A DNA stretch of 64,000 nt from Lachnospiraceae bacterium (GTDB taxonomy: Bacteria > Bacillota > Clostridia > Lachnospirales > Lachnospiraceae), in assembly GCA_017621815.1 (NCBI GenBank), contig JAGASK010000013.1:148298-212297 (forward strand). Reading direction: 5' to 3'. The notes beneath the pieces were generated by a model. That model was not told where the DNA came from. It did no database searches and was given only the letters and a program-made list of their open reading frames with translations. This document shows positions 24,949 through 33,781 of the stretch, piece after piece; the first letter of the stretch is position 1, and each line of letters opens with the position of its first letter. The position numbers and the translations under genes were made by a program.

Positions 24949-25021
24949 CGGGGTGTGGCTCAGGTGGTAGAGCGCTACTTTAGGGAAGTAGAGGCCGCAA
25001 GTTCAAGTCTTGTCACTCCGA
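24949..25021 (+). tRNA. tRNA-Pro (anticodon AGG)
   Basis: A full cloverleaf can be drawn: acceptor CGGGGTG (24949-24955) with CACTCCG (25014-25020) and discriminator A25021; anticodon stem CTACT/AGTAG with loop TTAGGGA, anticodon AGG at 24982-24984 and G37; T arm GCAAG-TTCAAGT-CTTGT. C1-G72 and G37 are proline tRNA features. CCA is not encoded. The A34 must presumably be converted to inosine to read CCU/CCC/CCA; this type of tRNA-Pro is uncommon in bacteria. Confidence 0.93.
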
Positions 25022-25030
25022 CTGAGCAGA

Positions 25031-25068
25031 AAGCAATTATTTCAGTTAATGAAATAGTTGCTTTTTTT
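25031..25068 (+). terminator. Terminator of the tRNA-Pro gene
   Basis: AAGCAATTATTTCA (25031-25044), loop GTTAA, TGAAATAGTTGCTT (25050-25063), with seven T in a row at 25062-25068. Confidence 0.88.
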
Positions 25069-25092
25069 ATGCCAATTTTTTCATAAATAGTG

Positions 25093-25121
25093 TTGACAAA
25101 ATTTACTAACAGGTATATAGT
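25093..25121 (+). promoter_or_regulatory. Promoter of the fatty-acid synthesis operon
   Basis: TTGACA at 25093-25098 and TATAGT at 25116-25121 with a 17-bp spacer. The last T of the -10 is the first base of the first FabT-like box, so the regulator would cover the transcription start. Confidence 0.85.
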
Positions 25122-25165
25122 TTGATAGTCAAAAGGTTTGATAATCAAAATATTTGACAGTCAAA
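25121..25165. promoter_or_regulatory. Three tandem FabT-like operator boxes
   Basis: TTTGATAGTCAAA (25121-25133), TTTGATAATCAAA (25137-25149) and TTTGACAGTCAAA (25153-25165) are near-perfect palindromes of the form TTTGAnnnTCAAA, spaced exactly 16 bp start to start. This matches the known FabT operator of streptococci. A fabT-like gene ends the same operon. Binding at the start site and early transcribed region should repress the operon. Confidence 0.85.
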
Positions 25166-25221
25166 CAGTTTACGGACAATGGAAAATAAAAAGATTAAAT
25201 GGAAAAGTAAGGAGAAAAACA

Positions 25222-25455
25222 ATGTTAGAAAAGGTAGCAGCACTTTTAAAGGAACAATTAGATTTGGACAATGTGGAGATTAAAGCAGAATCTTCATTTA
25301 AGGAAGATTTAGAAGTCGATTCTCTCGATTTGTTTGAACTGGTTATGGCTCTTGAGGATGAATTCGGGGTTGAGATTCCTTCTGAAGATTTGGAACAGCT
25401 GACCACGGTAGGTGCGGTTGTGGAATATTTGAAGAATAAAGGAGTGGAAGAGTGA
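25222..25455 (+). CDS. acpP: Acyl carrier protein
   Basis: The 77-residue acidic protein has the phosphopantetheine site DSLD with Ser34, in the usual helix 2 position, and EDEFGVEIPSEDLEQLTTVG after it. The ATG at 25222 follows AAGGAG; the frame is open upstream to 25138 but that region holds the operator boxes. It carries growing acyl chains as a thioester and is the common substrate of the Fab enzymes encoded next. It leads the FAS II operon and overlaps fabK by four bases. Confidence 0.96.
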   Translation: MLEKVAALLKEQLDLDNVEIKAESSFKEDLEVDSLDLFELVMALEDEFGVEIPSEDLEQLTTVGAVVEYLKNKGVEE

Positions 25456-26396
25456 AAAGCAGAATAACAGAGCTTTTGGAAATAAAATATCCTGTCATTC
25501 AGGGAGGAATGGCATGGGTGGCAGAGCATCATCTGGCAGCGGCGGTTTCCGAGGCAGGCGGTCTTGGAATTATAGGAGCGGCCAGCGCCCCTGCAGAAGT
25601 AGTACGGGAAGAAATCAGAAAAGCCAGGGAGCTGACAGAGAAGCCCATCGGAGTAAATATTATGCTGATGAATCCCAATGCGCCGGAAGTAGTCAAAGTA
25701 GTGATTGAAGAAGGAGTCAAGGTGGTAACCACCGGAGCCGGAAATCCTGCCAGGTATATGAAAGATTTTAAAGCGGCAGGCATTAAGGTAATACCTGTTG
25801 TGGCAAGCGTGGCAATGGCGAAGCTGATGGAGCGTGCCGGAGCCGATGCTGTAGTGGCAGAGGGAATGGAATCGGGAGGACATATCGGAAGTGAAACTAC
25901 CATGTGCCTTGTTCCCCAGGTAGTAAATGCGGTAAACATACCTGTCATTGCGGCAGGCGGAATCGGAGACGGCAGAGGTGTTGCCGCAGCATTCCTTCTG
26001 GGTGCCGAAGCAGTGCAGATGGGAACCAGATTTATCGTGGCAAAGGAATCCATCGTACATCCCAATTATAAAGAAAAGGTAATAAAGGCAAAGGATATTG
26101 ATTCAGAAATTACCGGAACCAGTACAGGACATCCGGTACGTCAGATTCGCAATCAGATGACCAGAGAATATTTGAGGCTGGAAAAAGAAGGCGCAGGGCT
26201 GGAGGAACTGGAATATCTGACATTGGGTTCACTGAGAAAAGCTGTCATAGAAGGTGATACTGTAAACGGCACTTTGATGGCGGGACAGATTGCGGGACTT
26301 GTATCTAAGGAGCAAAGCTGTCTTGAAATCATTGAGGAATTAATGCAGGAAGCGGAAGCTGTAATGAAGAGAGGGTATGAAGCATGGGCAAAATAG
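25452..26396 (+). CDS. fabK: Enoyl-ACP reductase II (FMN-dependent)
   Basis: The 314-residue TIM-barrel flavoprotein reduces trans-2-enoyl-ACP with NAD(P)H, the last step of each elongation cycle. It shows the FabK/nitronate-monooxygenase-fold signatures KYPVIQGGMAWVAEHHLAAA, GIIGAASA, ESGGHIG and PVIAAGGIGDGRG (FMN phosphate site). It starts at a GTG overlapping the acpP stop. No FabI or FabV is encoded in the window, so FabK is likely the main enoyl reductase; such organisms are insensitive to FabI inhibitors. Downstream overlap with fabD is 13 bp. Confidence 0.95.
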   Translation: MKSRITELLEIKYPVIQGGMAWVAEHHLAAAVSEAGGLGIIGAASAPAEVVREEIRKARELTEKPIGVNIMLMNPNAPEVVKVVIEEGVKVVTTGAGNPARYMKDFKAAGIKVIPVVASVAMAKLMERAGADAVVAEGMESGGHIGSETTMCLVPQVVNAVNIPVIAAGGIGDGRGVAAAFLLGAEAVQMGTRFIVAKESIVHPNYKEKVIKAKDIDSEITGTSTGHPVRQIRNQMTREYLRLEKEGAGLEELEYLTLGSLRKAVIEGDTVNGTLMAGQIAGLVSKEQSCLEIIEELMQEAEAVMKRGYEAWAK

Positions 26397-27310
26397 CATT
26401 TATATTTCCGGGACAGGGATCCCAGTACATAGGAATGGGTAAGGATTTTTATGAAAAGGAGCCGGTTTCCAAAGCCGTTTTTGACAAGGCTTCTGAAGTG
26501 ACAGGACTTGATATCCCTGCACTTTGCTTTGAAGAAAATGATAAGCTGAATATTACCGAATATACGCAGATTGCCATGCTGGCAGATGAAATTGCCCTTT
26601 GCAGGGCGCTTGAAGTAAGAGGCATTTATCCTGATGTGACCGCAGGATTAAGCCTTGGTGAATACGGTGCGATTACAGCTGCGGGAATTATCAGTGAAGA
26701 AGATGCTTTCAGAATCATTCGTAAGAGAGGCATTTACATGCAGGAGGCAGTTCCCACAGGCGGTGCAATGTCAGCCGTTCTCGGCATAGGCAATGATGTC
26801 ATAGAAAAGATTTGCGAAGAGACAGAAGGAACCGTATCCATAGCTAATTATAATTGTCCCGGACAGACAGTGATTACCGGGGAAGCAGCCGCAGTGGAAA
26901 AAGCAGGAGAAGCATTGAAGGAAGCGGGGGCAAAACGTGTGGTGCCGTTAAAAGTCAGCGGACCCTTCCATTCATCAATGCTGATTCCGGCAGGAGAGAA
27001 GCTGGAAAAGGTATTAGAAGGCATAGAGCTTAAGGATTTTACGGTTCCTTATGTATCCAATCTCATGGCTGACTATGTTACCTCAACGAAAGAAATCAAG
27101 TTTCTTTTGAAAATGCAGATATCTTCTCCCGTAAAATGGCAGCAGTCTGTGGAAAAAATGATTACAGAAGGAGTTGACACCTTTGTGGAAATAGGACCGG
27201 GAAAGACACTGAGCAGCTTTGTTAAAAAAATTAATAAAGAAGTAAAGGTATTCAATGTTGACAAATATGAAGACCTTGAAAAGTGTGTGGAGGGACTTGC
27301 CAATGCTTAA
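26384..27310 (+). CDS. fabD: Malonyl-CoA:ACP transacylase
   Basis: The 308-residue enzyme moves malonyl from CoA to ACP. It has FPGQGSQYIGMG at the N-terminus, the nucleophile Ser in AGLSLGEYGA, the QTVITGE segment and the catalytic His in VSGPFHSSM. The C-terminal FVEIGPGKTLSSF is also typical. The length is normal. It overlaps fabK and its end overlaps the start of fabG by 8 bp, so translation is coupled. Confidence 0.96.
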   Translation: MGKIAFIFPGQGSQYIGMGKDFYEKEPVSKAVFDKASEVTGLDIPALCFEENDKLNITEYTQIAMLADEIALCRALEVRGIYPDVTAGLSLGEYGAITAAGIISEEDAFRIIRKRGIYMQEAVPTGGAMSAVLGIGNDVIEKICEETEGTVSIANYNCPGQTVITGEAAAVEKAGEALKEAGAKRVVPLKVSGPFHSSMLIPAGEKLEKVLEGIELKDFTVPYVSNLMADYVTSTKEIKFLLKMQISSPVKWQQSVEKMITEGVDTFVEIGPGKTLSSFVKKINKEVKVFNVDKYEDLEKCVEGLANA

Positions 27311-28043
27311 CGGAAAAACAGCCCTTGTAACAGGAGCAGGACGGGGAATCGGCAGGGAGATTGCCCTTACCCTGGCAAAAGAAGGAGCCTTTGTTATTGT
27401 CAATTATAATGGTTCAAAGCAGAGAGCCCTGAATACGGTGGAGGAAATTGAGAAGGCCGGAGGAAAAGCGGCAGCTTATGGCTGTGATATATCTGATTTT
27501 ACGGCCTGCGGTGAAATGATAGCATCCATTATTAAGGAATATGGAAGAATTGATATTTTGGTTAACAATGCAGGCATTACAAAAGATAATCTCCTGATGC
27601 GTATGAGTGAAGAGGAATTTGATGAAGTAATCAGAATCAACCTGAAAGGCTGCTTTAACACCATCAGACATGCTTCAAGATACTTTTTAAAGCAGCGAAG
27701 CGGAAGAATTATCAATATCTCTTCGGTTTCCGGTGTTATGGGAAATGCAGGCCAGGCCAATTATTGCGCATCCAAGGCAGGAGTAATCGGGCTGACAAAG
27801 AGCACGGCAAGGGAGCTGGGAAGCCGGGGGATTACCGTAAATGCCATTGCCCCCGGATTTATAGAGACTGAAATGACGGAGAATCTTCCGGATGCGCTGA
27901 AGGAAGCCATGAAGGAGCAGACTTTGCTGAAAAGGAGCGGCAGTGCTTTGGAAGTAGCGAAAACGGCAGCATTTCTGGCATCGGAAGGAGCAGCTTATAT
28001 TACAGGGCAGGTGATTTCCGTAGACGGCGGAATGGCATTGTAA
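27303..28043 (+). CDS. fabG: 3-oxoacyl-ACP reductase
   Basis: The 246-residue short-chain dehydrogenase reduces 3-oxoacyl-ACP with NADPH. It has the cofactor motif VTGAGRGIGREIAL, LVNNAGITKDNLLMRM, the catalytic Ser-Tyr-Lys set (ISSVSG and NYCASKAG) and the C-terminal YITGQVISVDGGM, all typical of FabG. The start at 27303 follows GGAGGG; an in-frame start at 27255 lies within fabD. It is followed by fabF after 15 bp. Confidence 0.96.
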   Translation: MLNGKTALVTGAGRGIGREIALTLAKEGAFVIVNYNGSKQRALNTVEEIEKAGGKAAAYGCDISDFTACGEMIASIIKEYGRIDILVNNAGITKDNLLMRMSEEEFDEVIRINLKGCFNTIRHASRYFLKQRSGRIINISSVSGVMGNAGQANYCASKAGVIGLTKSTARELGSRGITVNAIAPGFIETEMTENLPDALKEAMKEQTLLKRSGSALEVAKTAAFLASEGAAYITGQVISVDGGMAL

Positions 28044-28058
28044 GAAAGGAAAGCAGGT

Positions 28059-29294
28059 ATGAGCAGAAGAGTTGTAGTAACCGGTATGGGAGCCATTACC
28101 CCTATCGGATTAAGCGTAGATGAATTTTTTCAGTCAGTGAAGGAAGGAAAGCATGGGTTTGGTCCCATCACCAGATTTGACAGCACAGATTACAAATGCC
28201 ATGTGGCAGCTGAAGTCAAAGGCTTTGAAGGAAAGGATTATATGGATTTTAAGGCAGCTAAGCGTATGGAGCTGTTCTGTCAGTATGCGGTTGCGGCGGC
28301 CAGGGAAGCATTAGAGGACTCCGGCATTATTATGGAAAAGGAAGACCCTTATCGTATAGGCTGTGCCGTAGGCTCCGGAATCGGCAGTCTGCAGGCAATG
28401 GAAAGAGAATATGACAAGCTGGTGAGCAGAGGACCTTCCAGAGTGAATCCTCTTTTTGTGCCCCTGATGATTTCCAATATGGCGGCAGGAAATGTGGCGA
28501 TTCAGTTTGGACTTAAGGGAAAAAGCCTTAATGTGGTAACGGCCTGCGCTACCGGAACGAACTCTATCGGCGAAGCTTTCCGCAGCATTCAATATGGGGA
28601 GGCGGATGTTATGGTGGCAGGAGGAACTGAAAGCTCTGTTACACCCATCGGAATAGCCGGCTTCTGTGCCCTTACGGCATTGTCATCGGTGGATGATGTG
28701 GACCGTTGTTCCCTGCCCTTTGATAAAAACCGCAGCGGCTTTGTTATGGGAGAGGGGGCAGGAATTGTGGTTTTAGAGGAACTGGAGCATGCAAAGAAGC
28801 GGGGGGCTCATATTTATGCTGAAGTAATCGGCTATGGTTGTACCAATGATGCTTATCATATTACATCTCCTGCCGAGGACGGACAGGGAGCAGCGGGAGC
28901 TATGCTTGCAGCCATAAAAGACGGCGGCATTTCCCCTGAGGATATTACCTACATTAATGCCCATGGAACAGCCACCCATCACAATGATTTGTTTGAAACA
29001 AGAGCCATTAAGCTGGCATTTAAGGAGCACGCAAAGAATATTCACATTAATTCCACGAAATCCATGATAGGTCACCTGCTTGGTGCGGCAGGCGCTGTTG
29101 AGTTTGTGACCTGCGTGAAGGAAATGGAAGAGGGATTTATTCATAAAACACTGGGATATGAAACCCCGGATGAGGAAATTGACCTGGATTACTGCAGAGA
29201 AGCTTATGAGGAAGAGATTCCTTATGCACTCAGCAATTCCCTGGGATTCGGCGGGCACAATGCAAGTATTCTGGTAAAGAAGTACGAAGAGTAG
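28059..29294 (+). CDS. fabF: Beta-ketoacyl-ACP synthase II
   Basis: The 411-residue condensing enzyme extends acyl-ACP with malonyl-ACP. The Cys-His-His triad is visible: [15 protein letters not shown] (Cys near 163), [11 protein letters not shown] and [14 protein letters not shown]. The C-terminal [15 protein letters not shown] is conserved. The length is normal. The gene lies between fabG and fabZ; in many related genomes accB sits directly after fabF, which is not the case here. Confidence 0.96.
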   Translation: MSRRVVVTGMGAITPIGLSVDEFFQSVKEGKHGFGPITRFDSTDYKCHVAAEVKGFEGKDYMDFKAAKRMELFCQYAVAAAREALEDSGIIMEKEDPYRIGCAVGSGIGSLQAMEREYDKLVSRGPSRVNPLFVPLMISNMAAGNVAIQFGLKGKSLNVVTACATGTNSIGEAFRSIQYGEADVMVAGGTESSVTPIGIAGFCALTALSSVDDVDRCSLPFDKNRSGFVMGEGAGIVVLEELEHAKKRGAHIYAEVIGYGCTNDAYHITSPAEDGQGAAGAMLAAIKDGGISPEDITYINAHGTATHHNDLFETRAIKLAFKEHAKNIHINSTKSMIGHLLGAAGAVEFVTCVKEMEEGFIHKTLGYETPDEEIDLDYCREAYEEEIPYALSNSLGFGGHNASILVKKYEE

Positions 29295-29317
29295 CAGAAA
29301 GAAAGGAAAAATATGTT

Positions 29318-29746
29318 ATGTCATTATTAACAGCAAAAGAAATTATGGAGATTATCCCTCACAGACAGCCTTTTATGCTGATTGATACCATAGAGGAGCT
29401 TGAACCGGGAACAAGGGCGGTTGCCAGAAAATGTGTATCTTATAATGAGCCTTTTTTTCAGGGACATTTTCCGGGGGAGCCTGTTATGCCGGGAGTTTTG
29501 ATTGTGGAAGCCCTTGCCCAGACAGGAGCCGTTGCTATTTTAAGCCTTGAGGAAAACAAAGGGAAGACGGCATATTTTGCGGCAATCAATTCTGCAAAGT
29601 TTAAAAAGAAAGTAATTCCCGGAGATGTTCTTGTGCTGGAAACGGAAATTATTAAGGTCAAAGGACCTATGGGAATCGGAAAAGCCACGGCAACCGTTGA
29701 CGGGAAAGTGGCGGTGCAGGCAGAGCTTACCTTTGCTGTTTCATAA
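29318..29746 (+). CDS. fabZ: 3-hydroxyacyl-ACP dehydratase
   Basis: The 142-residue hot-dog-fold enzyme has [15 protein letters not shown] with the catalytic His and [18 protein letters not shown] with the catalytic Glu. It dehydrates 3-hydroxyacyl-ACP to the enoyl form for FabK. The length is usual. It is followed by the fused accDA after 14 bp. Confidence 0.96.
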   Translation: MSLLTAKEIMEIIPHRQPFMLIDTIEELEPGTRAVARKCVSYNEPFFQGHFPGEPVMPGVLIVEALAQTGAVAILSLEENKGKTAYFAAINSAKFKKKVIPGDVLVLETEIIKVKGPMGIGKATATVDGKVAVQAELTFAVS

Positions 29747-29760
29747 AGAGGTTTATTATT

Positions 29761-31476
29761 ATGGCAAAATTATTTCATAAAGACCGGTATATTCATATAA
29801 AAGGTCGTGAAGAAGAGACGGAAAAGACTGATGCTAATCAGATTATTGTCTGTCCGGAATGTAAGAAAGAATTAAATAAGAATGATGTTATTTTAAATGC
29901 TTATATCTGCACCTCCTGCGGCAGCTATTTCCGTGTCAGGACGAAAAACAGAATCCGCATGGTTTGTGATAAAGATACCTTTGAACCCTGGTTTGAAGAT
30001 ATGGAAATCAGCAATCCCCTTAACTTTCCTGAGTATGAAAGCAAGCTTGCGGCGGTAAAGGAAAAAACAGGGCTTCATGAAGGCGTTACTGTGGGAATCG
30101 GACAGATATATGGTGAAAAGGTCTGTCTTGGGGTCTGCGATTCCAGGTTCCTGATGGGAAGCATGGGGCATGTTGTGGGTGAAAAGCTTGCCCTTATGGT
30201 AGAGCGTGCCACAAAGGAGCACCTGCCGGTTGTAATTTTCTGCTGTTCAGGGGGAGCCAGAATGCAGGAAGGGATTGTTTCTTTAATGCAGATGGCAAAA
30301 ACCTCCGCAGCATTAAGAAAGCACTCTGATGCAGGACTTCTTTATGTGCCGGTTCTTACAGACCCTACTACAGGAGGAGTAACGGCAAGCTTTGCCATGC
30401 TGGGAGATATTATTTTGGCGGAGCCGGGAGCGCTGATTGGTTTTGCAGGTCCCAGGGTCATAGAGCAGACCATAGGCCAGAAGCTGCCAAAGGGTTTTCA
30501 GAGAGCTGAATTTCAGGTGGAGCATGGCATGGTCGACAGGATTGTGGAGAGAGATGAATTAAAACAGACTCTTTATCAGATTATAAAAAGTCACAGAATC
30601 TCACAGGAAAATCATAGCTTCAGCAATTTTACGGAAGAAATTACGAAATTCCGCCCTTCGGAAATATCGAAGGAGTGTTTTGCCAAAGCAAAAATGAAGA
30701 CGCCCTGGCAGAAAGTAAAAGAAGCAAGAAGTCTGGAGAGACCCTCAGCCCTTACTTATATTGACTGTATTTTTGACGATTTTATAGAATTTCATGGGGA
30801 CAGAAGCTTCGGGGATGATAAGGCCATTGTAGGCGGTATTGCATGGCTTTACGGGCAGCCGGTAACCGTAATCGGTGTTCAGAAAGGAAATGATGTAAAG
30901 GAATGTTCTTTCAGGAATTATGGCATGACATCACCGGAAGGCTACAGGAAAGCTTTGCGTCTGATGAAGCAGGCGGAAAAATTTAATCGTCCCGTTATCT
31001 GCTTTATCAATACCTCAGGGGCTTATCCGGGCATGGAAGCAGAAGAAAGAGGGCAGGGAGAAGCCATTGCCAGAAATCTTTTTGAAATGGCAGGGCTTAA
31101 AGTACCGGTGCTTTCCATTATTATCGGAGAAGGCGGCAGCGGCGGTGCCCTTGGCCTTGCGGTAGGCAATGAAGTATGGATGCTGGAAAACTCCACTTAT
31201 TCCATTTTATCTCCGGAGGGATTTGCTTCTATTTTGTGGAAGGATGGAAAACGTGCCCAGGAAGCGGCATCAGTTATGGGAATAACAGCTGAGGATTTAA
31301 AGCAGCTTAATGTGATAGAACAGATAATTCCCGAATTCGGCGGCGCGGGCAGCCGGACAGTGGCGGATATTGCAGGCTGCATGAAGGAGCGGATGGTCAC
31401 ATTTTTAAGGGGCTTTGACGGAATGGACAAAGAAGCCATTGCAGAAAACAGATACAGACGTTTCAGAAAATATTGA
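29761..31476 (+). CDS. accDA: Acetyl-CoA carboxylase carboxyltransferase, beta-alpha fusion
   Basis: One 571-residue chain holds both carboxyltransferase subunits. Residues 1-290 are AccD with a zinc ribbon (Cys31, Cys34, Cys50, Cys53), [11 protein letters not shown] and [15 protein letters not shown]. Residues about 310-571 are AccA with [39 protein letters not shown] and [14 protein letters not shown]. The chain makes malonyl-CoA from acetyl-CoA and carboxybiotin. It is shorter than the sum of E. coli AccD and AccA because the AccA N-terminus is reduced. The partner genes accB and accC, usually next to it, are absent from this operon and must lie elsewhere. Confidence 0.95.
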   Translation: MAKLFHKDRYIHIKGREEETEKTDANQIIVCPECKKELNKNDVILNAYICTSCGSYFRVRTKNRIRMVCDKDTFEPWFEDMEISNPLNFPEYESKLAAVKEKTGLHEGVTVGIGQIYGEKVCLGVCDSRFLMGSMGHVVGEKLALMVERATKEHLPVVIFCCSGGARMQEGIVSLMQMAKTSAALRKHSDAGLLYVPVLTDPTTGGVTASFAMLGDIILAEPGALIGFAGPRVIEQTIGQKLPKGFQRAEFQVEHGMVDRIVERDELKQTLYQIIKSHRISQENHSFSNFTEEITKFRPSEISKECFAKAKMKTPWQKVKEARSLERPSALTYIDCIFDDFIEFHGDRSFGDDKAIVGGIAWLYGQPVTVIGVQKGNDVKECSFRNYGMTSPEGYRKALRLMKQAEKFNRPVICFINTSGAYPGMEAEERGQGEAIARNLFEMAGLKVPVLSIIIGEGGSGGALGLAVGNEVWMLENSTYSILSPEGFASILWKDGKRAQEAASVMGITAEDLKQLNVIEQIIPEFGGAGSRTVADIAGCMKERMVTFLRGFDGMDKEAIAENRYRRFRKY

Positions 31477-31513
31477 CAGAAAACAGGGAATGAAGGAAGA
31501 TTTGGTGCAGAAT

Positions 31514-31899
31514 ATGAAAATTGGGAAGCCTTTGAAAATCGGAGACCTGACAGCCGGACTACCGGTAATTCAGGGAGGAATGGGAGTGGGTATCAGCCTT
31601 TCTTCTCTGGCAGGCAATGTAGCATTATGCGGAGGAGTGGGTGTTATTTCCTCTGCACAAATAGGATTTCGTGACCCGCAGTGGGAGCAGGAGCAGAAAT
31701 CACAAAAACAAAATGTCATCAGTGCCTGGAAAAGTGCAGTCCGGCGGAAATTCCCTATTGCATTACGGATGCCCTGATAAATGCGGCAAAGGGCAGAGTA
31801 GAGGAGGGACTTTTGTTTTGCGGAGCCAATGCATATAAGGCTGAAAAAATAGAACACGTGTCGGATATTATGAAAAAATTCGAGGAGGAATTGTCATGG
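31514..31899 (+). pseudogene. Internally deleted nitronate monooxygenase / FabK-like gene
   Basis: From ATG 31514 the frame reads MKIGKPLKIG, LPVIQGGMGVGISLSSLAG and GGVGVISSAQIGFRDPQ, the N-terminus of the NAD(P)H-dependent flavin oxidoreductase / nitronate monooxygenase family. At about 31690 homology jumps, in another frame, to KCHQCLEKCSPAEIPYCITD and GLLFCGANAYKAEKIEHVSD, which is the C-terminus of the same family. Roughly 220-240 residues including the FMN-binding part of the barrel are missing. Intact homologues have about 350 residues and often lie in fatty-acid operons of Clostridia. The remnant cannot be an active enzyme. Its end overlaps the fabH start. Confidence 0.85.
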
Positions 31900-32858
31900 C
31901 AGCAGGAATTATAGGTACAGGAAGTTATCTGCCGTCTCTTACGGTAAGTAATCAGGACCTTGAAAAGATTATGGACACAACGGATGAATGGATTAAAAGC
32001 CGTACAGGAATTGAAAGACGGCATATAGCGGTGGAGGAAACAACAGTTTCCATGGCAGTGGAAGCGGCAAGGCTTGCGCTTGAAAATGCGGGTGTTTCTC
32101 CCTCTGAGCTGGATTTAATTCTGGTGGGAACAATTTCCCCGGATCATTTCTTCCCTTCAACTGCCTGTGAAGTACAAAAAGCCCTTGCGGCAGAAAATGC
32201 CACTGCATTTGATATCAGTGCCGCCTGTTCAGGTTTCCTTTTCGGATTGGGAATTGTAAATGCCTATATGGCAGCAGGAATGATAAAGACAGCCCTCGTC
32301 ATCGGTGCGGAAACTCTTTCAAAATTGATGGATTGGAATGACAGGGGAACCTGCGTCTTATTCGGTGACGGAGCAGGGGCAGCTGTCATCAGAAGGCAGG
32401 ATGAGGGAATTCTGAGTATGGTGCAGGGTTCCGACGGAGGAAGAGGCGAAGTGCTTACCTGCGAAAACAGAAAGGTTAACAATCCCTACAGGAAGAATCC
32501 TTCAGACCTTTCCTTTACCGCCATGAACGGTCAGGAGGTTTATAAATTTGCTGTCAGGACGGTGCCGGCGTCAGTTGATGAGGCGCTTATGAAAGCAGGG
32601 GTAAGGGCTGACGAGATTAAATACTTTATTCTGCATCAGGCCAATATCCGCATTATTGAGGCTGTGGCAAAAAGATTAGGACAACCCATAGAAAAATTTC
32701 CCACAAATCTTCAGGAATGTGGTAATATTTCAGCAGGGAGTGTTCCCATATTGCTTGATTTTGTAAATCGTCAGGGAAAGCTTCAAAAAGGAGATAAAAT
32801 TGTGCTGGCAGGCTTCGGTGCCGGGCTTACATGGGGAGCAGCAGTTCTTATCTGGTAG
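31896..32858 (+). CDS. fabH: Beta-ketoacyl-ACP synthase III
   Basis: The 320-residue enzyme starts fatty-acid synthesis by condensing acyl-CoA with malonyl-ACP. It has the nucleophile Cys111 in DISAACSGFLFGL, the His in FILHQANIRIIE and the Asn in NISAGSVPI. AGGAGG precedes the ATG. Unusually it stands near the end of the operon, after accDA; in many relatives it is at the front. The fabT-like gene follows after 57 bp. Confidence 0.96.
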   Translation: MAAGIIGTGSYLPSLTVSNQDLEKIMDTTDEWIKSRTGIERRHIAVEETTVSMAVEAARLALENAGVSPSELDLILVGTISPDHFFPSTACEVQKALAAENATAFDISAACSGFLFGLGIVNAYMAAGMIKTALVIGAETLSKLMDWNDRGTCVLFGDGAGAAVIRRQDEGILSMVQGSDGGRGEVLTCENRKVNNPYRKNPSDLSFTAMNGQEVYKFAVRTVPASVDEALMKAGVRADEIKYFILHQANIRIIEAVAKRLGQPIEKFPTNLQECGNISAGSVPILLDFVNRQGKLQKGDKIVLAGFGAGLTWGAAVLIW

Positions 32859-32915
32859 GTGTCTGGCACCCTGTAATAAGAATGGCTGCCTCAGGATGGA
32901 GAAAGGGTGCAAAAT

Positions 32916-33407
32916 ATGGACCTTGAAAAAACTTTAAATACGCTGCTTGTGACAATATTCCAGGACTTAATGGATATTGAGCAAAAAGCGCTGATTACCG
33001 GGGAATTTCAGGATATTACTTTAAATGATATGCATGTAATAGAAGCAATTGGAACAGGAGAGCCTCAAACCAGTTCCACGATTGCCAAAAAGCTTTCTGT
33101 TACCATGGGTACGCTGACAAAAGCCATAGACAGGCTGACTAAGAATGATTATGTGCTTCGTGAAAGGAGCGAGGTAGATAAGAGGCTTGTGCTGCTTTCT
33201 CTTAAGGAAAAGGGAGAGAGGGCATTTTATCATCATCAGAAGTTTCATGAGGATATGATACATGCCCTGATAGCGCAGTTTAACAAGGATGAAGCTGAAT
33301 TTCTGGCAAAATCCCTGGACGGGCTGATTGATTACTTCAAGGCCAATAAAGAAAGCTATGAAAAAGAAAATATACAGGAACAGGCAGCAGGAAATACAGA
33401 TGATTGA
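32916..33407 (+). CDS. fabT: MarR-family regulator, FabT-like
   Basis: The 163-residue protein has a MarR winged helix: LNDMHVIEAIG, TSSTIAKKLSVTMGTLTKAI (recognition region) and the wing YVLRERSEVDKRLVLLSL. Its place in the fab operon and the FabT-type boxes at the operon promoter support the name. In streptococci FabT binds such sites with acyl-ACP as corepressor. ATG 32916 follows AAAGGG; GTG 32907 would add three residues. A hairpin-like GGTGTCTGGCACC precedes it. The next small gene overlaps its end by eight bases. Confidence 0.88.
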   Translation: MDLEKTLNTLLVTIFQDLMDIEQKALITGEFQDITLNDMHVIEAIGTGEPQTSSTIAKKLSVTMGTLTKAIDRLTKNDYVLRERSEVDKRLVLLSLKEKGERAFYHHQKFHEDMIHALIAQFNKDEAEFLAKSLDGLIDYFKANKESYEKENIQEQAAGNTDD

Positions 33408-33687
33408 TAAGGAAAAATTTCATGTATTTAATTATGTAAAAAAAGAAGAATATTGTGCCAGCATGGACGGTATGCGCTATATGCTCAAAAAAGGTGAAAG
33501 GGACGGCGGGGCCGTGCTTGAAGTTATTATCTGGCCGGAGCCGTATTGCTTTGCGAAAACACCGGAGGAAAATAAGCAGCGCATGCAGTTTGAATTTTCA
33601 GCTGAGGGAGTGGAAAAGGTTGCGGACTGGCTGAATGAACAGTATGTACAGCAAATGTCTTTGTGGGAATTGTCGAAAAAATTTTAA
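33400..33687 (+). CDS. Small conserved protein of unknown function
   Basis: The 95-residue protein (MIDKEKFHVFNYVKKEEYCA) overlaps the end of fabT by eight bases and so is probably coupled to it. It contains SMDGMRYMLKK and LEVIIWPEPYCFAKTPEE and is compact alpha/beta by appearance, without membrane segments. I do not recognise a named family. Co-translation with FabT suggests a role near lipid synthesis, but this rests only on position. Confidence 0.68.
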   Translation: MIDKEKFHVFNYVKKEEYCASMDGMRYMLKKGERDGGAVLEVIIWPEPYCFAKTPEENKQRMQFEFSAEGVEKVADWLNEQYVQQMSLWELSKKF

Positions 33688-33702
33688 TTTTTTAATTTTT
33701 TC

Positions 33703-33732
33703 TTGAAATAATAGTATACTATGAATTATAAT
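33703..33732 (+). promoter_or_regulatory. Promoter of the small gene at 33782
   Basis: TTGAAA at 33703-33708 and a perfect TATAAT at 33727-33732, spacer 18 bp. Confidence 0.68.
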
Positions 33733-33781
33733 AGAAGGGCAGTTGACATAAAATATTGGATGAGGCAGGGGAGATGATTGT

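Noticed and set aside
25121-25165. Three short repeats that might be a mini-CRISPR
   Set aside because: Units are 13-bp palindromes with 3-bp gaps over a promoter, no spacers and no cas genes; operator boxes explain them.
32859-32915. GGTGTCTGGCACC between fabH and fabT as a mobile repeat
   Set aside because: Only one short copy is present in the window, so no repeat family can be shown.
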